A stretch of DNA of 64,000 nucleotides from Okapia johnstoni (taxonomy: Eukaryota > Chordata > Mammalia > Artiodactyla > Giraffidae): the NCBI GenBank assembly GCA_024291935.2, contig CM044307.1, forward strand, positions 97,283,461 through 97,347,460, in the 5' to 3' direction. The notes under the pieces were generated by a model. The model ran no database searches and was not told where the DNA came from. It was given only the letters and a program-made list of their open reading frames with translations. The translations under genes were made by a program, and so were the position numbers. How positions within the stretch are numbered: position 1 is the stretch's first letter; every line of letters starts with the position of its first letter. Shown one piece after another: positions 33,301 to 45,676 of the stretch.

Positions 33301-33879
33301 CTTGCATTTGTGGTCTTCATCAATGATAATGATCTCTGAGAGAGTAACATCATCGGTGAGGACCCCTGGAAGCCAGGGTGACAGGCAGCATGATGGATGA
33401 TGCCCCGTTAGGAGTAATGACACAACCAGCACAAAAGAACTGATTTTAGGGAAACCAGGAACAAAAAAACACCTATCTTCTTTTTATACAAATAGCTTGA
33501 GAAAACCATGACATTTGAGTAATAACTGTATCGCTACCTTTTGCTTGCAGTGGGAGATATAAATTAGCCAGGAACAATATATGCAACAAGAAGGAACATG
33601 AAGAGATAGTTACTTGATCCAAATAGGAACAGATGGGTCCTGGACCCTATAGAGAATCTTTCATTCACTGATTGGATAGAAAACAATTATGAATATCTCA
33701 ACTTCACCCGTTTTCTAAACCATCAGTCAATCATCTTTTATGGGCGATGAATTTTGTAATACATTTTTCAATCAAAATTTTCATATAGACAGGACCCCTC
33801 CAAGTATTCTGCCTACAGACTTACATATTCTAGGGGAAGCCCTCCCACCCCTGTCTTGACTGATACCTTGTAATAACTT
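30352..33879. other. 3.5-kb repeat-poor stretch
   Basis: I recognise no ruminant SINE, BovB, L1 or LTR here, in contrast to the rest of the window. There is a short self-complementary AACATATATATATGTT at about 32085. Frames up to 101 residues (30836-31141) show no domain. It could hold conserved noncoding elements, but conservation cannot be judged from one sequence. Confidence 0.5.
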
Positions 33880-34305
33880 CCGAATTGATCCCTCTACTTT
33901 TTAAAAAATCTCTACCCGTTCTAGTGCGTCTTCTAAACCGCCAGAGAGTGCTCTTTCTAAAATGCAAAGCCAGTCAAGTTTATCCTGCTTACAGTTCTTT
34001 GGTATCCAGGAAACCAAACTGAACTTTTTTGGCTTGGCACACAGTTTCCTTCATAACCCAGCCCGTCCTTATCTCTCTTAGCCTCATCTTCTTGTGATAC
34101 CCCAATAGCTCCTCGATGTTCTAGCCACACAACTGTCAACTCTCAAGATCCTCGGTGCTCTTAAATGCTCTACCCTTTCTTGGGATTTCCTCACCATGAA
34201 TCATCTTCCTAAATGGTTCCTACATGTCTAGCAAGACTCACTCAGGGTCTCATCCCAACTACCTCCTTGAATGTCTCCTTTCTCCTCCACCTCTCCCAGG
34301 CTGAA
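33880..34305 (+). repeat. L2 LINE fragment
   Basis: 'agtgctctttctaaaatgcaaagccagtcaag', 'cttcataacccagcccgtccttatctc' and 'tctagccacacaac' follow the order of L2 3' sequence. Strongly diverged. Confidence 0.55.
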
Positions 34306-34719
34306 GGCCTGCACAGGGGCCAGTGCAGCTAGAGACCAGTGGGGACAGAGGGACAACAGACAGAGCTGAGGTCAGAGGGTGCGCAGCACAGTTCACAGAA
34401 GTCCTCAGAGGAATTTATTCTGAGAAAGATGCAAAGCCATCAGTTGCCCACCTTCCACCAGCGAACCGCACCTGCCAATAGACACATCCTTAAGAAGTCT
34501 CTTCCCACTCTAAATTTAGGCTAGCTGTATAACTCAGGTTAACCCAACACAACAAAGCAGAAGTGACACTGTGCTAGTTCTGAGCTTAAGTCATCAATGA
34601 GAAGACATGGAAACTTCTGCTTCTGTGCTTTGCAAATCCCTGGGCCCCATGTAAGATGTTCAGCTACCTGCTGGAGAGACCATGTGCACAGGCCATAAGA
34701 AAAACGGAGAGGCCTCAGA

Positions 34720-34960
34720 CTATATGGTGAGAGGAAGAGACCCATCAGTAGCCCATCTGAGTCCAGCTTCCAGGTGTCCCTGCTAAGGGATCAGACATGT
34801 GAATGAAGTATCTTGGATATTCTAGCTCCACCCACGGGAAAAGGTCCTGTGAGACATTCACTTGAGCCCCAGTCAATCTACACAATCATGCAAGAACAAT
34901 AAAAAGGTTAAACCAAGCCACTAAGTTAAGTGATATCTAAACTGGGACTCAAAGCTGAGA
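34720..34960 (+). repeat. MLT1-like LTR fragment
   Basis: 'gatcagacatgtgaatgaagtatcttgg', 'gagccccagtcaatc' and 'ttaaaccaagccactaagtt' resemble the 3' part of an old MaLR LTR. Between 34306 and 34719 nothing is recognised, and the same holds for 34961-35569. Confidence 0.45.
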
Positions 34961-35569
34961 ATGTGTCTTGGCATTAAGAAAGATAACAAGATGTTGGGTA
35001 GGGGACGGGCAGTAAGTACCATTAGCAAACCCCACATCTGGCATCCCAAAGCAGGGCTCAGAGACCCAGTGGGTAGCTAAACTGAATACTAGGCATCTGA
35101 CAAGACTGGACTCACGCCCACTGCTGACCTAACCATACCTTCCCACTCCCTATCACGCTCAGCCTATCTATCTCACACCTGACTGAGAGAGATGAGGCGT
35201 CAAACAAGCTCAGCGTGACCTCTCCCCACAGCTGTGCCAGGCAGGAAGGCAAAGTGACCAGCCAGCTGGCAAGAAGGAGAGGACGGGAGGCCGAAACCTG
35301 ATTGGAGGTTGTAACAGAAATGGCCGAAGCTGATTATCAGTGAGCCCTCTTCTCTTCTGTCAAGGGCACAGATTCCAGCTCAGCTAATCTGGCTGCATTC
35401 CATAGCCACCAAAAAAAACCTCTAATCCCAGCCAGCTGTCCCAACTGGTCTCCCTCCACTGGTCTCGGAAAAGAAGGACAAGATACCATGTCTAACTCAC
35501 AGGATTTCTCAGGAAAATGCTGTGTTGTGAGTGAGTCCATGCAACAGTGGCATTATCAAAAAAATAACT

Positions 35570-36010
35570 GGGTTCTGCCCTTCATTCGCTCATCTCCTTC
35601 CTTCCCACATCCCAGACTAAAGCTGTTCCTCTAGTTGAATGCCTTATATTTATTAACAGGATTGCCAGTCTCCACCCAGGCCCTCAGGTTTAAACTTTGA
35701 CATTATTTTGAAGTCTCTCTTCTTTCCACCTCCCTCCCCCAATCTACCCCCTGATGTCACGTCTGCCCATCTCTTAGATCACTCTTTTTATTCCTATAGT
35801 TCTAGGTTAGGTCTTGTAACTTACGTGAAGGGTTCCAGGAACTTCCTAGCTGGCATTGCAGCTTCTACTTTGTTCTTCCCTCCGTCTTTTATATCTTTGC
35901 AAGAATCATCTTTCTAAAATATGTTCTCAGCATGTCATTTGTCAGCTCACAATCCATCAGTGATTCTCTAATTCATGCAACAGGGCTGCAAACTCAAATA
36001 CCTTCAGGTG
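35570..36010 (+). repeat. L2 LINE fragment
   Basis: 'tttgaagtctctcttctttcc', 'gcaagaatcatctttctaaaatatg' and 'cacaatccatcagtgattctct' follow the L2 3' region. Diverged. Confidence 0.5.
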
Positions 36011-37705
36011 ATCTGAGTGTAAGATGTGACTGAATGTTTAGGATGACAGGGAGCTGCAGAGCCCTGCTGGCAGGTGGAGAGAATGGATCCTGCTAAAGAC
36101 ATTTATATTCCATATTTTTAGAATTACTGTCCTCAGCAAAGGAAACCCAAAAATTTCTCAAAATAAAGGCCAGACTCTTTAGTCTGATTTTCGAAGGTTT
36201 CTATGAGTAGATTCCAACCTACTTTTCTAGGCTTAGAGCACTGCTGTCAGACATGGTACGTATATGGCATGTGACATATTTTTCCAGCCCTGGTCCATGG
36301 TGGATACTGCCACTGATCACAGTTTTCTTTCCTGTTGGGCTCAGGTTCAAGCCCAGGATCCTCTTCTACCCACCACTCCGGAGAGCAACTATGAGCCAGC
36401 AGGGCTTGGTGTGCTGGTGAAAACCTACTTGCCACTGTGTGCAACTCATGTCTGGCCAATTCCAGCTCGAGCTGAATCCCCACATTCACCGTACCATACT
36501 CACCATGCAGACTGAGAATCTGAGAATTTTGAAATGCACATCCTGTTTAGCTGTTTTTCTCCAGCCCACATGCTGGCTAACCTCAGAGGCTGACACGCTC
36601 TAGGCTCAGTCCCATTTTAGGTAAGCTGCCCACTGCTCACTATGGGTCATAACAGGAGACAGGTTCTGACCCTGGTAATGTGCTCCAGAGAGAGGCTTGG
36701 ATGAGGGCCCTATCTCAGCAAAAGCAGACATCTCAGAACCTCTCCCATGCCATGCTCTACTTCTAGGCTTGCAGTGGCAAGTGATCTCAGAGAGACCCAA
36801 CCCTGTTGATACAGCTGTTTTAGATGGACTTACTCATAGCAACACTGGTCCACAGGACCAGTGTTCATAGGTCATACTCTGTTCATAGGTCATTTGTTAA
36901 TGTTGTGTATACATACTCACTCTCCCTAGAAGCACCATAATCTAGGTCACTTGTTGGATTTAGCTCAGTGGTACGTGTGGCTTGTCAGAGATATTTATGA
37001 GACAGCGTCCATACAGAGTCCAAGATTTCCCCACTGAGGAGTTTATTCTTTCTACTCTGTAACACTTACTTCTATGACTTGGGGTCTGCTTCCCCTTTTC
37101 CTATTTAATTGGGGTCCGCACATTTCAAAGAACACAATTTTCCTCTTTGTTTGGCAAGATGTTTATACATTCTTCTAAAGCAACTGACTTTACTCTCTGT
37201 TCTGTAGGAGAAAGGAAGACAGATGTTAGTAATATCACACAGATGAACTAAAAAAACCCAAGGGAGGGGAAGTAGGAGAAGAACAATTTATTTTACGACA
37301 TACTTAATGGAGCTAGATAGTCTTCATTTATGATTCTCTTGAGAGGCCTTCAGCCTGGTACCAGCTGTGATGGACGTCACACTTGCTCCATATGGACCTT
37401 GTGCCCTAACAACAGGCTAGCAAACAGCAAAGCTGGAGTCCTGCCTCACATGTCACCATAAATGGTACTCTGATTGCCCATATGGGCAAATTTTCCTCCT
37501 ACAAAGCCTTAAGATTATTAGGTCCCTGGGACAACCGCAGCTAACAACACAGCAGATTTGAGAGTGAGTCTGTAGGGTATGTAGTGTGTAGGTCCAACTG
37601 AAGCTGGGAACCAGGACCACCATTCTCCCCATGGAGACAAAAGTGTCTTTTGCCTCTTCAAAGTTCCTGTTTTTCTCTTTTCATATGTTTTTTATTTAGG
37701 AAGAA
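36011..37705. other. Unique-looking stretch with a perfect hairpin
   Basis: No repeat family recognised over about 1.7 kb, apart from the hairpin and short duplication at 36841-36893. Frames of 80 and 83 residues overlap on opposite strands at 36.25-36.5 kb and have no known domain. Confidence 0.45.
36841..36893. repeat. Perfect 11-bp hairpin next to an 18-bp-offset duplication
   Basis: AACACTGGTCC (36841-36851) and GGACCAGTGTT (36855-36865) are exact reverse complements around a 3-base loop. TGTTCATAGGTCAT starts inside the right arm (36862-36875) and is repeated exactly at 36880-36893. Confidence 0.9.
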
Positions 37706-38056
37706 ACTCTGATATGGATTTAATGTTTGCATCCCCCCTCCCACCTCTCTTTACATGTTGAAGCCATAATCCTTAATGTGGTAGTAACTGGAGGTGGGAC
37801 CGTGGGGAGATATTAGGTCATGTGGGAGGATGGGGTTAGTGCCTTTCCAAGAAGAGCCATGGGAAAGATGATCTCTCTTCTTGCTATGTGAGGACACAGC
37901 AGAAGATGACCATCTGTAAGGCAAGAGGTCTGCCCTTATGAGACACCGAAACTTCCTCTTGGACTTCCCTGTCTCCAGAACTGTGAGAAACATATGTCTG
38001 CAGTTTATAAGCCACTCAGTGTATAGTAATTTGTATAGAAGCTGGAGCTATGACAA
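37706..38056 (+). repeat. MLT1-like MaLR LTR
   Basis: 'tggatttaatgtttgcatccccc', 'gatattaggtcatgtgggagg', 'tgctatgtgaggacacagcagaagatgaccatctg', 'cttggacttccctgtctccagaactgtgagaaa' and 'tttataagccactcagtg' follow the MLT1 order. It is a paralogue of the element at 4.7-5.1 kb. Confidence 0.75.
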
Positions 38057-38713
38057 ACTCCCGCAAGAATTAGTTAAATTTGAAGAGAAGGAAAAGAGGT
38101 AAAATCCATGCTAAGGATCACTTGCCAAAGTACATCTCCCAGAGAGAGTGATTACTTCCATCTTTAACATCTGTACACATGGTGGAAGGCAGCATTATAT
38201 GGTAAGAATTCCTCCCCCCACAATGCCCCGTGGAATAGCAAATTGTTAAAGCTGGGGTTTTATTGTTAATAAAGATACTATAACAGGGTGGGGGGATTCC
38301 TGGAGAATGCAGAACTTGATGACCGCTGGAGAAATGAACCTTCAAAACCACTTAAGTTTCAAAAGCTTGTTCATCACTGAATATTCTCCTCAAATGTGAT
38401 GACAGGGTTCACGAAGGCCTGGGTAGGTAGGCCGCCCATCTGATCCCTGCCCCAGTGCAGGGGGCACACACTGTCCCCTGGGCCTGGGGCCAGGTAGAGA
38501 GTATCCTTTAGCCTTGAGATGTCCACTGCACATGGAGTTGCATTTTACGAAAACTCATGAAGAATTTAAAAATAATTTTTATTAACCATTTTCCCAATTT
38601 AATTGATATAATCACTTTTTTGTAGAGAGGAAAATGTAATTTTACCAAAAGGAGACACTGTGCCATCCTTACTCCCACCTACCAACCCTCAAATTCTTTG
38701 TTTGATCACCAAT
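38057..38713. other. Unique-looking spacer
   Basis: No repeat or gene recognised. Confidence 0.4.
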
Positions 38714-38723
38714 AGGGTGACTC

Positions 38724-38928
38724 TGGGCTTCCCTCATGGCTCAGTTGGTAAGGAATCTGCCTGCAGTGCAGGTGACCCAGGTTTGATCCCTGGAAGATCC
38801 CCTGGAGAAGGAAATGGCAACCCATTCCGTATTCTTGCCTGTAGAATCAGATGGACAGAGGAACCTGGAAAGTACAGTCCATGGGGTCACAAGAGTCGGA
38901 CACAACTTAGTGCTAAAGAGAGAGAGAG
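38724..38928 (+). repeat. Bov-tA SINE with 10-bp TSD
   Basis: Full length, from 'tgggcttccctcatggctcag' to an (AG)n tail. AGGGTGACTC flanks it at 38714-38723 and 38929-38938. Confidence 0.93.
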
Positions 38929-38938
38929 AGGGTGACTC

Positions 38939-40785
38939 CAGATTAATATAACATACCACCCTGTATGAAGCTATGCCTGAAACAGCCTCCCAGCCGAGAA
39001 TCTGTGGATTAAGGTTGATGACAATGACTGGTAAAGGGAGACAGGGACCTGTGATATTTAACAAAATGTTTGCAAAATAACAAACTAGAATTATACTCTA
39101 AAACTGACAAAATTATGTCCCTTTCTTAATCATTGTAGAGATTTTAGGCTTTTTCCATAGTTAAAATTTTATTAGGAAATAGGAATACTCAGATAGACCG
39201 AAAAAAAATCACAGGATATGATGAAAATTTAATTAGGAGAAAGCCTAGAGAGAAGGCCATGACAAATAAGAGCATATAAAATTTTTCTCACGGCATCAAT
39301 AGTCAATCATGAGACTTCTAGTTTTCTCAAAGCCATGTTTTACTTTCCTCATTGTTCAATTTATTTCTCAGCAAATATTGAAGTTTTTTTAATTCATTAC
39401 CTTATATAAAGTTAACATCTTCTGTACTTTGTCTTTTCCCCCTCTGAAGATGCTGCTTTAAATGGCAGGCCAAGATGTAGGGTCTTTGATGTTCTCTGAG
39501 TTACCATGAGTTCTGGGCTGTAAATAAATCATGCATGTACCACATCAATCATAAATTATTCATTTTTGCTTGTACTTTCTATAGAACACTATGCATCAAA
39601 ATTGAATCCAAAGTACTGAAATTTTAGGTGGTTAAGATCATTAAAATAGCTGGTTATTCAGCCTTGCAAAAAGATTAAAAAGAAAAAATCTGTGTCTATG
39701 TAAAAATTCTTACCAGTTGGAAAAAGTGCAGCCTTCTCTGCACTCACCAACACCACGGTGATGCATTAGGCCACAGAGGACACAAGGGGCTTAAAAACAG
39801 TGTCAGGGTCAGGAGGTATGTATTTCAATTTTTTAAATTAAAAATAGTATTTTCCCATTATGTGCACCCTTTTAAGTCTTTGGGCTTGCAGCCCAATTAC
39901 ATGGCTTTCTAATAGGATATTTTCTCCTCTTTCACAAATGGAGCACAGTCTGTCCCCAAATTACTAAGTACCCAACTTAGAAGTCCCAAAGCTTCATTGA
40001 GAAGTTGTTTGCTTGGAACAGATCCAACACATTTCTTAGGGAAACAAGATGAGTGGTTCTGTCTCCAAGCAATTTCATAACCTGCTAACTCATAGGATAC
40101 CAGAAATATGGACCTAATGATAATCTAGAAACATATTTCTATGGAAAACTGTTCATAATTAAACTTGGGATGGGAAGAACAGATTTCCTGTCATTTCTCC
40201 TTTGTTCCTGCCTTCCTCCGCTGGTATGTCACATAGGCCTGAGGCTGCTCCAGTCAGGCAAGGGTTGGGAAAAAGGCAAAATGGCAAAGAGGGTTACTAT
40301 GTTTGGAGGATAGACAGTTAATTCTAGAATAATTAAATCAAATTCTTTGAATTAAAATTTAAGGTTCATATGTGTTTCATGCATGTGTGTACATACCAAT
40401 GTGTATTTTCCAGCAAGATAGTCTTTTCTTTTCGTTAGATTCTTGGAAGGATTCCATACCTCAGACTTAAAAAAAAAAAAAAATCACGAATCACTACTCT
40501 GGCAGATATAAACAAAGAATGGAATGAGATTCTTGCCAGCATATCCCCTCAACATTGTTCTTCCATCCTAGGCAATCACCCAGTGAAAAGGCTGATAAAT
40601 AACTCCTTCCCTGAGTGCCCAAGTGTGCTCCATCTCTACTCCCAACAAACCCGGGTGTCCCAGATCTGTCCCACAAAGCATCTTGCAGCCCTACTCCCCC
40701 AGGTCCAATTACTAAAGAGTTAATGCCTGGCCCAGCAGGGGGCCCCAGGGAACCATGCCTGTTCTCACTAGCTCTTGCCTTGGCC
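38939..40785. other. 1.8-kb repeat-poor stretch
   Basis: AT-rich, with a run of A at 40469-40483 but no recognisable element attached to it. No gene recognised. Confidence 0.45.
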
Positions 40786-41004
40786 TTGCTAAGTCACTTC
40801 AGGCATGTCAGACTCTTTGCGACCCTCTGGACTGTAGCCCACCAGGTTCCTATGTCTATGGAATTCTCCAAGCAAAAATACTGGAGCGGGTAGCCATTTG
40901 CTTCTCCAGGAGATCTTCCCAACCCAAGGATGGAACCTGGAGCTCTTATGTCTCCTGCACTGGCAGGCAGGTTCTTGACCACTAGCACCCTCTGGGAAGC
41001 CCTG
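40786..41004 (-). repeat. Bov-tA SINE
   Basis: Antisense full-length copy: 'gcatgtcagactctttgcgacc' to head 'ctctgggaagccctgg'. Confidence 0.9.
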
Positions 41005-41029
41005 GTTAAATATTTTAACGTCAACCCTG

Positions 41030-41530
41030 GCCCTTCCACTCATTCGCTGTATTGACTTGGAATAAACTACTTTACTTACCAGCTTCAGTTTCCTTCTTGG
41101 TGAGATGAGGGATGAAGATAATACCTAGCTTGCTGATACTATGACATGAGAATTCAGAGTATAAATTAAGTGCCTGGCATAGAGAAGGTGCAAAAGAAAT
41201 GGTAGCTATTACCATTCTTAAATGAGATAATCCTTGCAAGATACTTGTGTGCTTAGCCACTTAGTCGTGTCCAACTCTTTGAGACCCCATGGACTGTAGC
41301 CCATCAGGCTTCTCTGTCCATGGAATTCTCTAGGCAAGAATACTGGAGTGGGTTGCCATGCCCTCTTCCAGGGAATGTTCTCAACCCAGGGATTGAACCC
41401 AGGTCTCCCTCATTGCAGGCGGATTCTTTACTGCCTGAACCACCAGGGAAGCCCTGGGCAAACTGTAAGTGTTCCATAAAGATGAAGTACCATCACCCCC
41501 TTACTGTTTAGTGGCTATTATTATTATTGA
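41030..41530 (+). repeat. MIR, interrupted by a Bov-tA
   Basis: 'cagcttcagtttccttcttggtgagatgagggatgaagataatacc', 'agtgcctggcatagagaagg' and 'ggtagctattaccatt' are the MIR 3' half. A related scrap may continue after the SINE ('gtggctattattattattg'). Confidence 0.7.
41246..41457 (-). repeat. Bov-tA SINE
   Basis: Antisense full-length copy: 'cttagtcgtgtccaactctttgagacccc' to head 'gaaccaccagggaagccctgg'. Confidence 0.92.
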
Positions 41531-43007
41531 CATCCTCTAGAAAACCCTTCACTGACTGAGAGATGAAAACTAAGGACCTTGACCTACTAACTCAAAAATT
41601 CTGTGACTCTATTGCAGACATGTTTCCATGCCTTTGGTATCAGAAATTGATGTTCCATCAGCAATGCCCTTCAGAAAGAAACATTCTCTGAAGACTGTGA
41701 CCTATGCTTTTGCATTGTTAATAATTTCATATACATTTGCACCTTAGCCAGGGTCAGCCAATTAGAAGGCTTATGAATATTGTCTGTGCTCCAAGAGTGC
41801 AGGTTTGGGAATACCCTGATTGTGTCCAGATGGTTTTGGCTATTATATGGAACGATTTAGCTGATGAACTATGTCATCAACATTGAATCAGGCAATTTTT
41901 AGCCAAGAAAAAGAGGATTCAAATCCTTCTTTGCATAGCTTTGTAATTTGCATACCCCAATCTTGGCCCTTCTTTAGAAAACTGGAATAAGCTTGTCCTC
42001 TAACCCAATCCATATGCTTGGCAATGTTCCCACTGCTGTGACTCCCATACACTGTGGTCAGCAGTATTCCTGTATCAGCACCCACATTTCCTGATGGAAC
42101 AACTGCCTCCATCTAGGTGCCCTGTTCTTTATATCTGCTCCCAAATAAAGTCTATATAATTTCATATCAAGAAAGCTCTAATAACCTTTCACAGCCTAAG
42201 TAAGAACCCTAAACAAACTCTTTCCTCCTTTGTGATAGGGTTCAAGACAGACAACCCCAATATATTACACCTGGACACAGCATATATTTTTAAGCTAAAG
42301 GAATTTGAGATATGGCATGTGCAAGAAAGACTTTCTGACCTTCCTCTGAAGCAGGACATGCAACTCAATATGAGAGATACCCTCTCCAAACACAGAGGAA
42401 GGAACATCCTCATCTCTTAAGACCCTAAGCTGAATCTGAATGAACGGCCATGCTGTTTCCCCAAGTTTACTACACTTATTAGCTCATACTTTTTTTGATT
42501 GTCGCATTTTTCCCACCACTCTACTCTCTTCATGAAACCTAGCATAAAAGCAAGTGTGAAGGTGTGTGTGCGAGAGAAGTGAGCGAGCTTGCAACTGTGA
42601 GAGACAGCTTGCATGAGAACAATAGGAACTGAGTGTGTGTGAGAGATGAAGACAGAGACAGAAAGAAAGGAAAGAAAGGAGGGAAGGGAAGGGAAGGGAA
42701 GAGACATCACTTCTATAGTACTTAGTACTAGAACCGAAGCAGCAGGCCAGAATATTAGAGTCATGCCTGTGCCCAGCTGGGACCCTGGATTCCTCTGCCC
42801 TGCAGGGACCCAGCTGATGGAGGCTGAAGCTCAACACCATCTGGGCAGCAAGCCTGAACTCAGGCCTACGGGGACATCCTGGAATGCTCTCACCAGGCTT
42901 CAGCACAGGAAGGGCAGCTTGGTGAGCAAATGCTTCTTTCATGGGATCACTATCAGAGCGATGCTGACAAGCTGATTTGGGAAGGCACCAATTTTTTATA
43001 TGGACAA
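41531..43007. other. Unique-looking stretch
   Basis: No repeat family recognised, except the purine-rich tract at 42650. Frames of 115 and 152 residues on the minus strand (42417-42942) mostly read through that low-complexity tract and are not credible genes. Confidence 0.45.
42650..42705. repeat. Purine microsatellite (GGAAG)n/(GAAA)n
   Basis: An uninterrupted purine tract of GAAAGAAAGGAAAG units, then repeated GGAAG units. Likely variable in length. Confidence 0.85.
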
Positions 43008-43144
43008 GAGTTTCCCTGGTGGTACAGACAGTAAATAATCCGCCTGCAATGCGGGAGACCTGGGTTCAATCTCTGGACTGGGAAGATCCCCTGGAGGAGG
43101 GCATGGCAACCCAGTGAGCAACCAAGCACGGCACACAGCACAGC
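43008..43144 (+). repeat. Bov-tA SINE with internal deletion
   Basis: Head 'gagtttccctggtggtacag' and B-box 'gggttcaatct' run to 'gcatggcaaccca'. The copy then jumps straight to the tail 'gtgagcaaccaagcacgg' with (CACAG)-like repeats, so about 90 central bases are missing. Confidence 0.85.
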
Positions 43145-43715
43145 GCTCCCCCACACACTTGCAGGGGATACCCCTTAGCTCTGCTCGTTCAGGACCACAT
43201 CATGCCCAAGAAAGAGGGCAGGCAGAGCAAAGTCTACCTTACTAGGTAGGGGAAGGAGTCATTGAAATAAAGGAACCATATTTCCCAGAGATACTGTCAG
43301 ACTTGGAAATTGTATCTCAAGTTTGGGGCCAAAAGTATTCTAAAATTTTGCAGAAAAAAATATGAGTTATGTAGTAAATCTTAGATCAATGTTGGTTAGA
43401 GTGTAACTGTTTAGAGAGATATGAGAGACAAATTGCAAAATTTCCCTAGAAATGGAAACTTTATTAAAGACTCTGATTAACTGAATTAAACTATGATCTC
43501 AACAAGTCAGAAGTGGGCAAGTAGAAAAAAAAGAAAATGAAGAAAAAAGAAAGAGAATCAGGAGCTAGTAGAGGGACAAAGCATACCTATACTTTGGGAA
43601 AACAGGCTGTTGGGAAGAACCGGAAGCTAAAATTGGGGACTCTTGTTTCAGGAAGAATAGCCCTGAGCCTTAGGCCTCTAGGGAATGCTTGTGCCAGCAA
43701 GGACAGCAGAGTCAA
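43145..43715. other. Unique-looking spacer
   Basis: No repeat or gene recognised. Confidence 0.4.
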
Positions 43716-43885
43716 CAGGGAGTCTCAAACTTGAGGTGGGTGGCTCTTTGGAAATACAGACTCTAGGGTTCCAAGTCTGTGGCCCTCATTTGTAGTCTTA
43801 TGTGGGACCCAGGCATCTACATTTGTACATGCCCTCCAGCTGATTCTGATACAGATGGTCCATGGGCCATATTCCAGGAAGCACA
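43716..43885 (+). repeat. MER5-like (hAT) fragment
   Basis: 'ggaaatacagactctagggttcc', 'acccaggcatctacatttgtac', 'gccctccagctgattctgatac' follow the MER5A order. Diverged. Confidence 0.55.
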
Positions 43886-44156
43886 GATAAAGTCAAGATT
43901 CTTTTTTAACAATTAAAAGAAAAATATGTTACAAATGCAAACAAAAGCACTTCCTCTGGGTCACAAGGTGAAATTCCAGGCCCCTTCAGGGCCTGAATCT
44001 AGGTCCCACCCCAATAGGAGCCCACCCGTCCCTGTGACCTCTCCTTTTATGGGCTTCCCAGGCCCACAAGCTGCTTGGATGGTAAGGAAAGTTCTGACTG
44101 AAGACTATTTTCTCTCATGCGAGCAGTTTTTCTAGAACACATTGTAACTACTTTTT

Positions 44157-44194
44157 AAAATTTATTTATTTTTAATTGAAGGATAATTGCTTTG
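44157..44194 (-). mobile_element. 38-bp L1 insertion (3' tail only) with TSD
   Basis: Just the antisense L1 3' terminus and A-rich tail: 'tttatttatttttaattgaaggataattgctttg'. TGTAACTACTTTTT (44143-44156) and TGTAACTATTTTTT (44195-44208) are a 14-bp TSD with one mismatch. Confidence 0.85.
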
Positions 44195-44208
44195 TGTAAC
44201 TATTTTTT

Positions 44209-45666
44209 CCCACGAAGGGTAGGAAATCACTACATGTGATAGTCATGTTGGTAGGTTCAGAAAGGCAGAAACCAGTGGACCATGACTTGAATATAAGAAG
44301 CAGCTTAATTTTTGTGCAAGCACAGCAACTTTAAAAACAACAATAGCAACGAACTTTTCCCCAAGCAGTTGAAAGGTAATTACTGACACCAACATTTTCC
44401 ATGTAGTAAATTAAAATGATCAAAAAAAGGTCTACCATAATTGATAAAGAAAGGCTATTGACGAGGCTGCAGGACACTCAAATGGCCCCTTTCCAGTCCT
44501 AAGAAAATGAGAGACAACCTGCCTAATCCAGCTGGTGCTCAGAAGATGTTTATAAGGAGGAAGTCCGTTTCCCTTTTGTGTAAAGTCATTTTCTTTACTT
44601 ACTGTTTCGCATTGATATGCCCAAGGAAATGGATGAGTCTGAAGGTACTCAACAGGTATCTCTTTTGTCTGGAACTGCAGCTGAAATCCAAAGCTGAGAT
44701 TGATACTGAAGGAGGACTGTAAGTTCTAAGAAAGAGTGATGTTGGACACAGCCGTTCAGGATTTAAGAGTGACCAAATGTGATCTTGTGGCCCTTAGCTG
44801 ACACATTCCTCCAGCCTGTCAAAGGGAAGGCTAGGGATTTGGTGGAGGAGAAAGGCTTTCTTTGAAAAGAGCTGTCAGTTAGGACAGTGGGTTCTGGAAC
44901 ATTTCTCTACCCCCAGTGAGGTGAAGGAAGCAGCCAGAGGACCTCTCAGAGCCAAGGGTGTGGCATCTGCCACAAAGGGGAAGGGATGGATCACCTAGTC
45001 CCCAGGGTGATGCTCACCGAGGAGGGAATCCACATGTGGCCACTGGAGTTTGGGTGTATGCCTCAGGAAGACAGAGGTGGTCCCTGATGGGTACTGACGG
45101 CAGGGCAAGGAGAGTGGCCTGAACTTCTAGGCTTATAGTGGGAGAAAGGGGGCAGGGTATAAGAGAGGCAAGACTACATAATGTTTTCCAGAGGGCCAAG
45201 TGAATACTAGGAAAAGCAGTTCAGCAGAAGAACTGGGTGGGAATTACCGGAAGAGTGCATCACATGCACCAGAGAATAGAGCAGAGTGCAACTATGGAAA
45301 TGGACATGGAGAGTATCCTTCAAAGAACCCACAAACATTCTTCACAAGAAAACTTAGGTGGCATTTTGGCTTTTTTCCATGAGAGAGAAGGCACTCAGCA
45401 GCCAAGAGAGGCACTTTAAGAGCATCGATGAAGTAATATTTTTTCCCTTTTCCTATCAGCCTTCTTTCCTTCCACCCTTTGCTCCAAACATGGATGAGTC
45501 AAAAGCATTCTGGGGGGACATGGAGTAAGGCCAGACTACAGTTCCCTCCCTGAATCCAGGCTTCTGATGTTAGGATGGGCATGAGCAGCTTTGGACTAGA
45601 TGAGAGAGCAGAAGTTTGATATTCGATTTGTCTGGATTTCCTAATTACTGAAAATAAGAGCATTCT
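44209..45666. other. 1.4-kb unique-looking stretch
   Basis: No repeat family or gene recognised. Several 60-70 residue frames occur on both strands, as expected by chance. Confidence 0.45.
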
Positions 45667-45676
45667 AATACTTGAC

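Noticed and set aside
40469..40483. Poly-A run as the tail of a processed pseudogene
   Set aside because: No upstream coding-like sequence, polyadenylation signal or flanking duplication was found.
42484..42942. 152-residue minus-strand frame
   Set aside because: Much of it is translated purine-tract microsatellite, with no domain and no exon structure.
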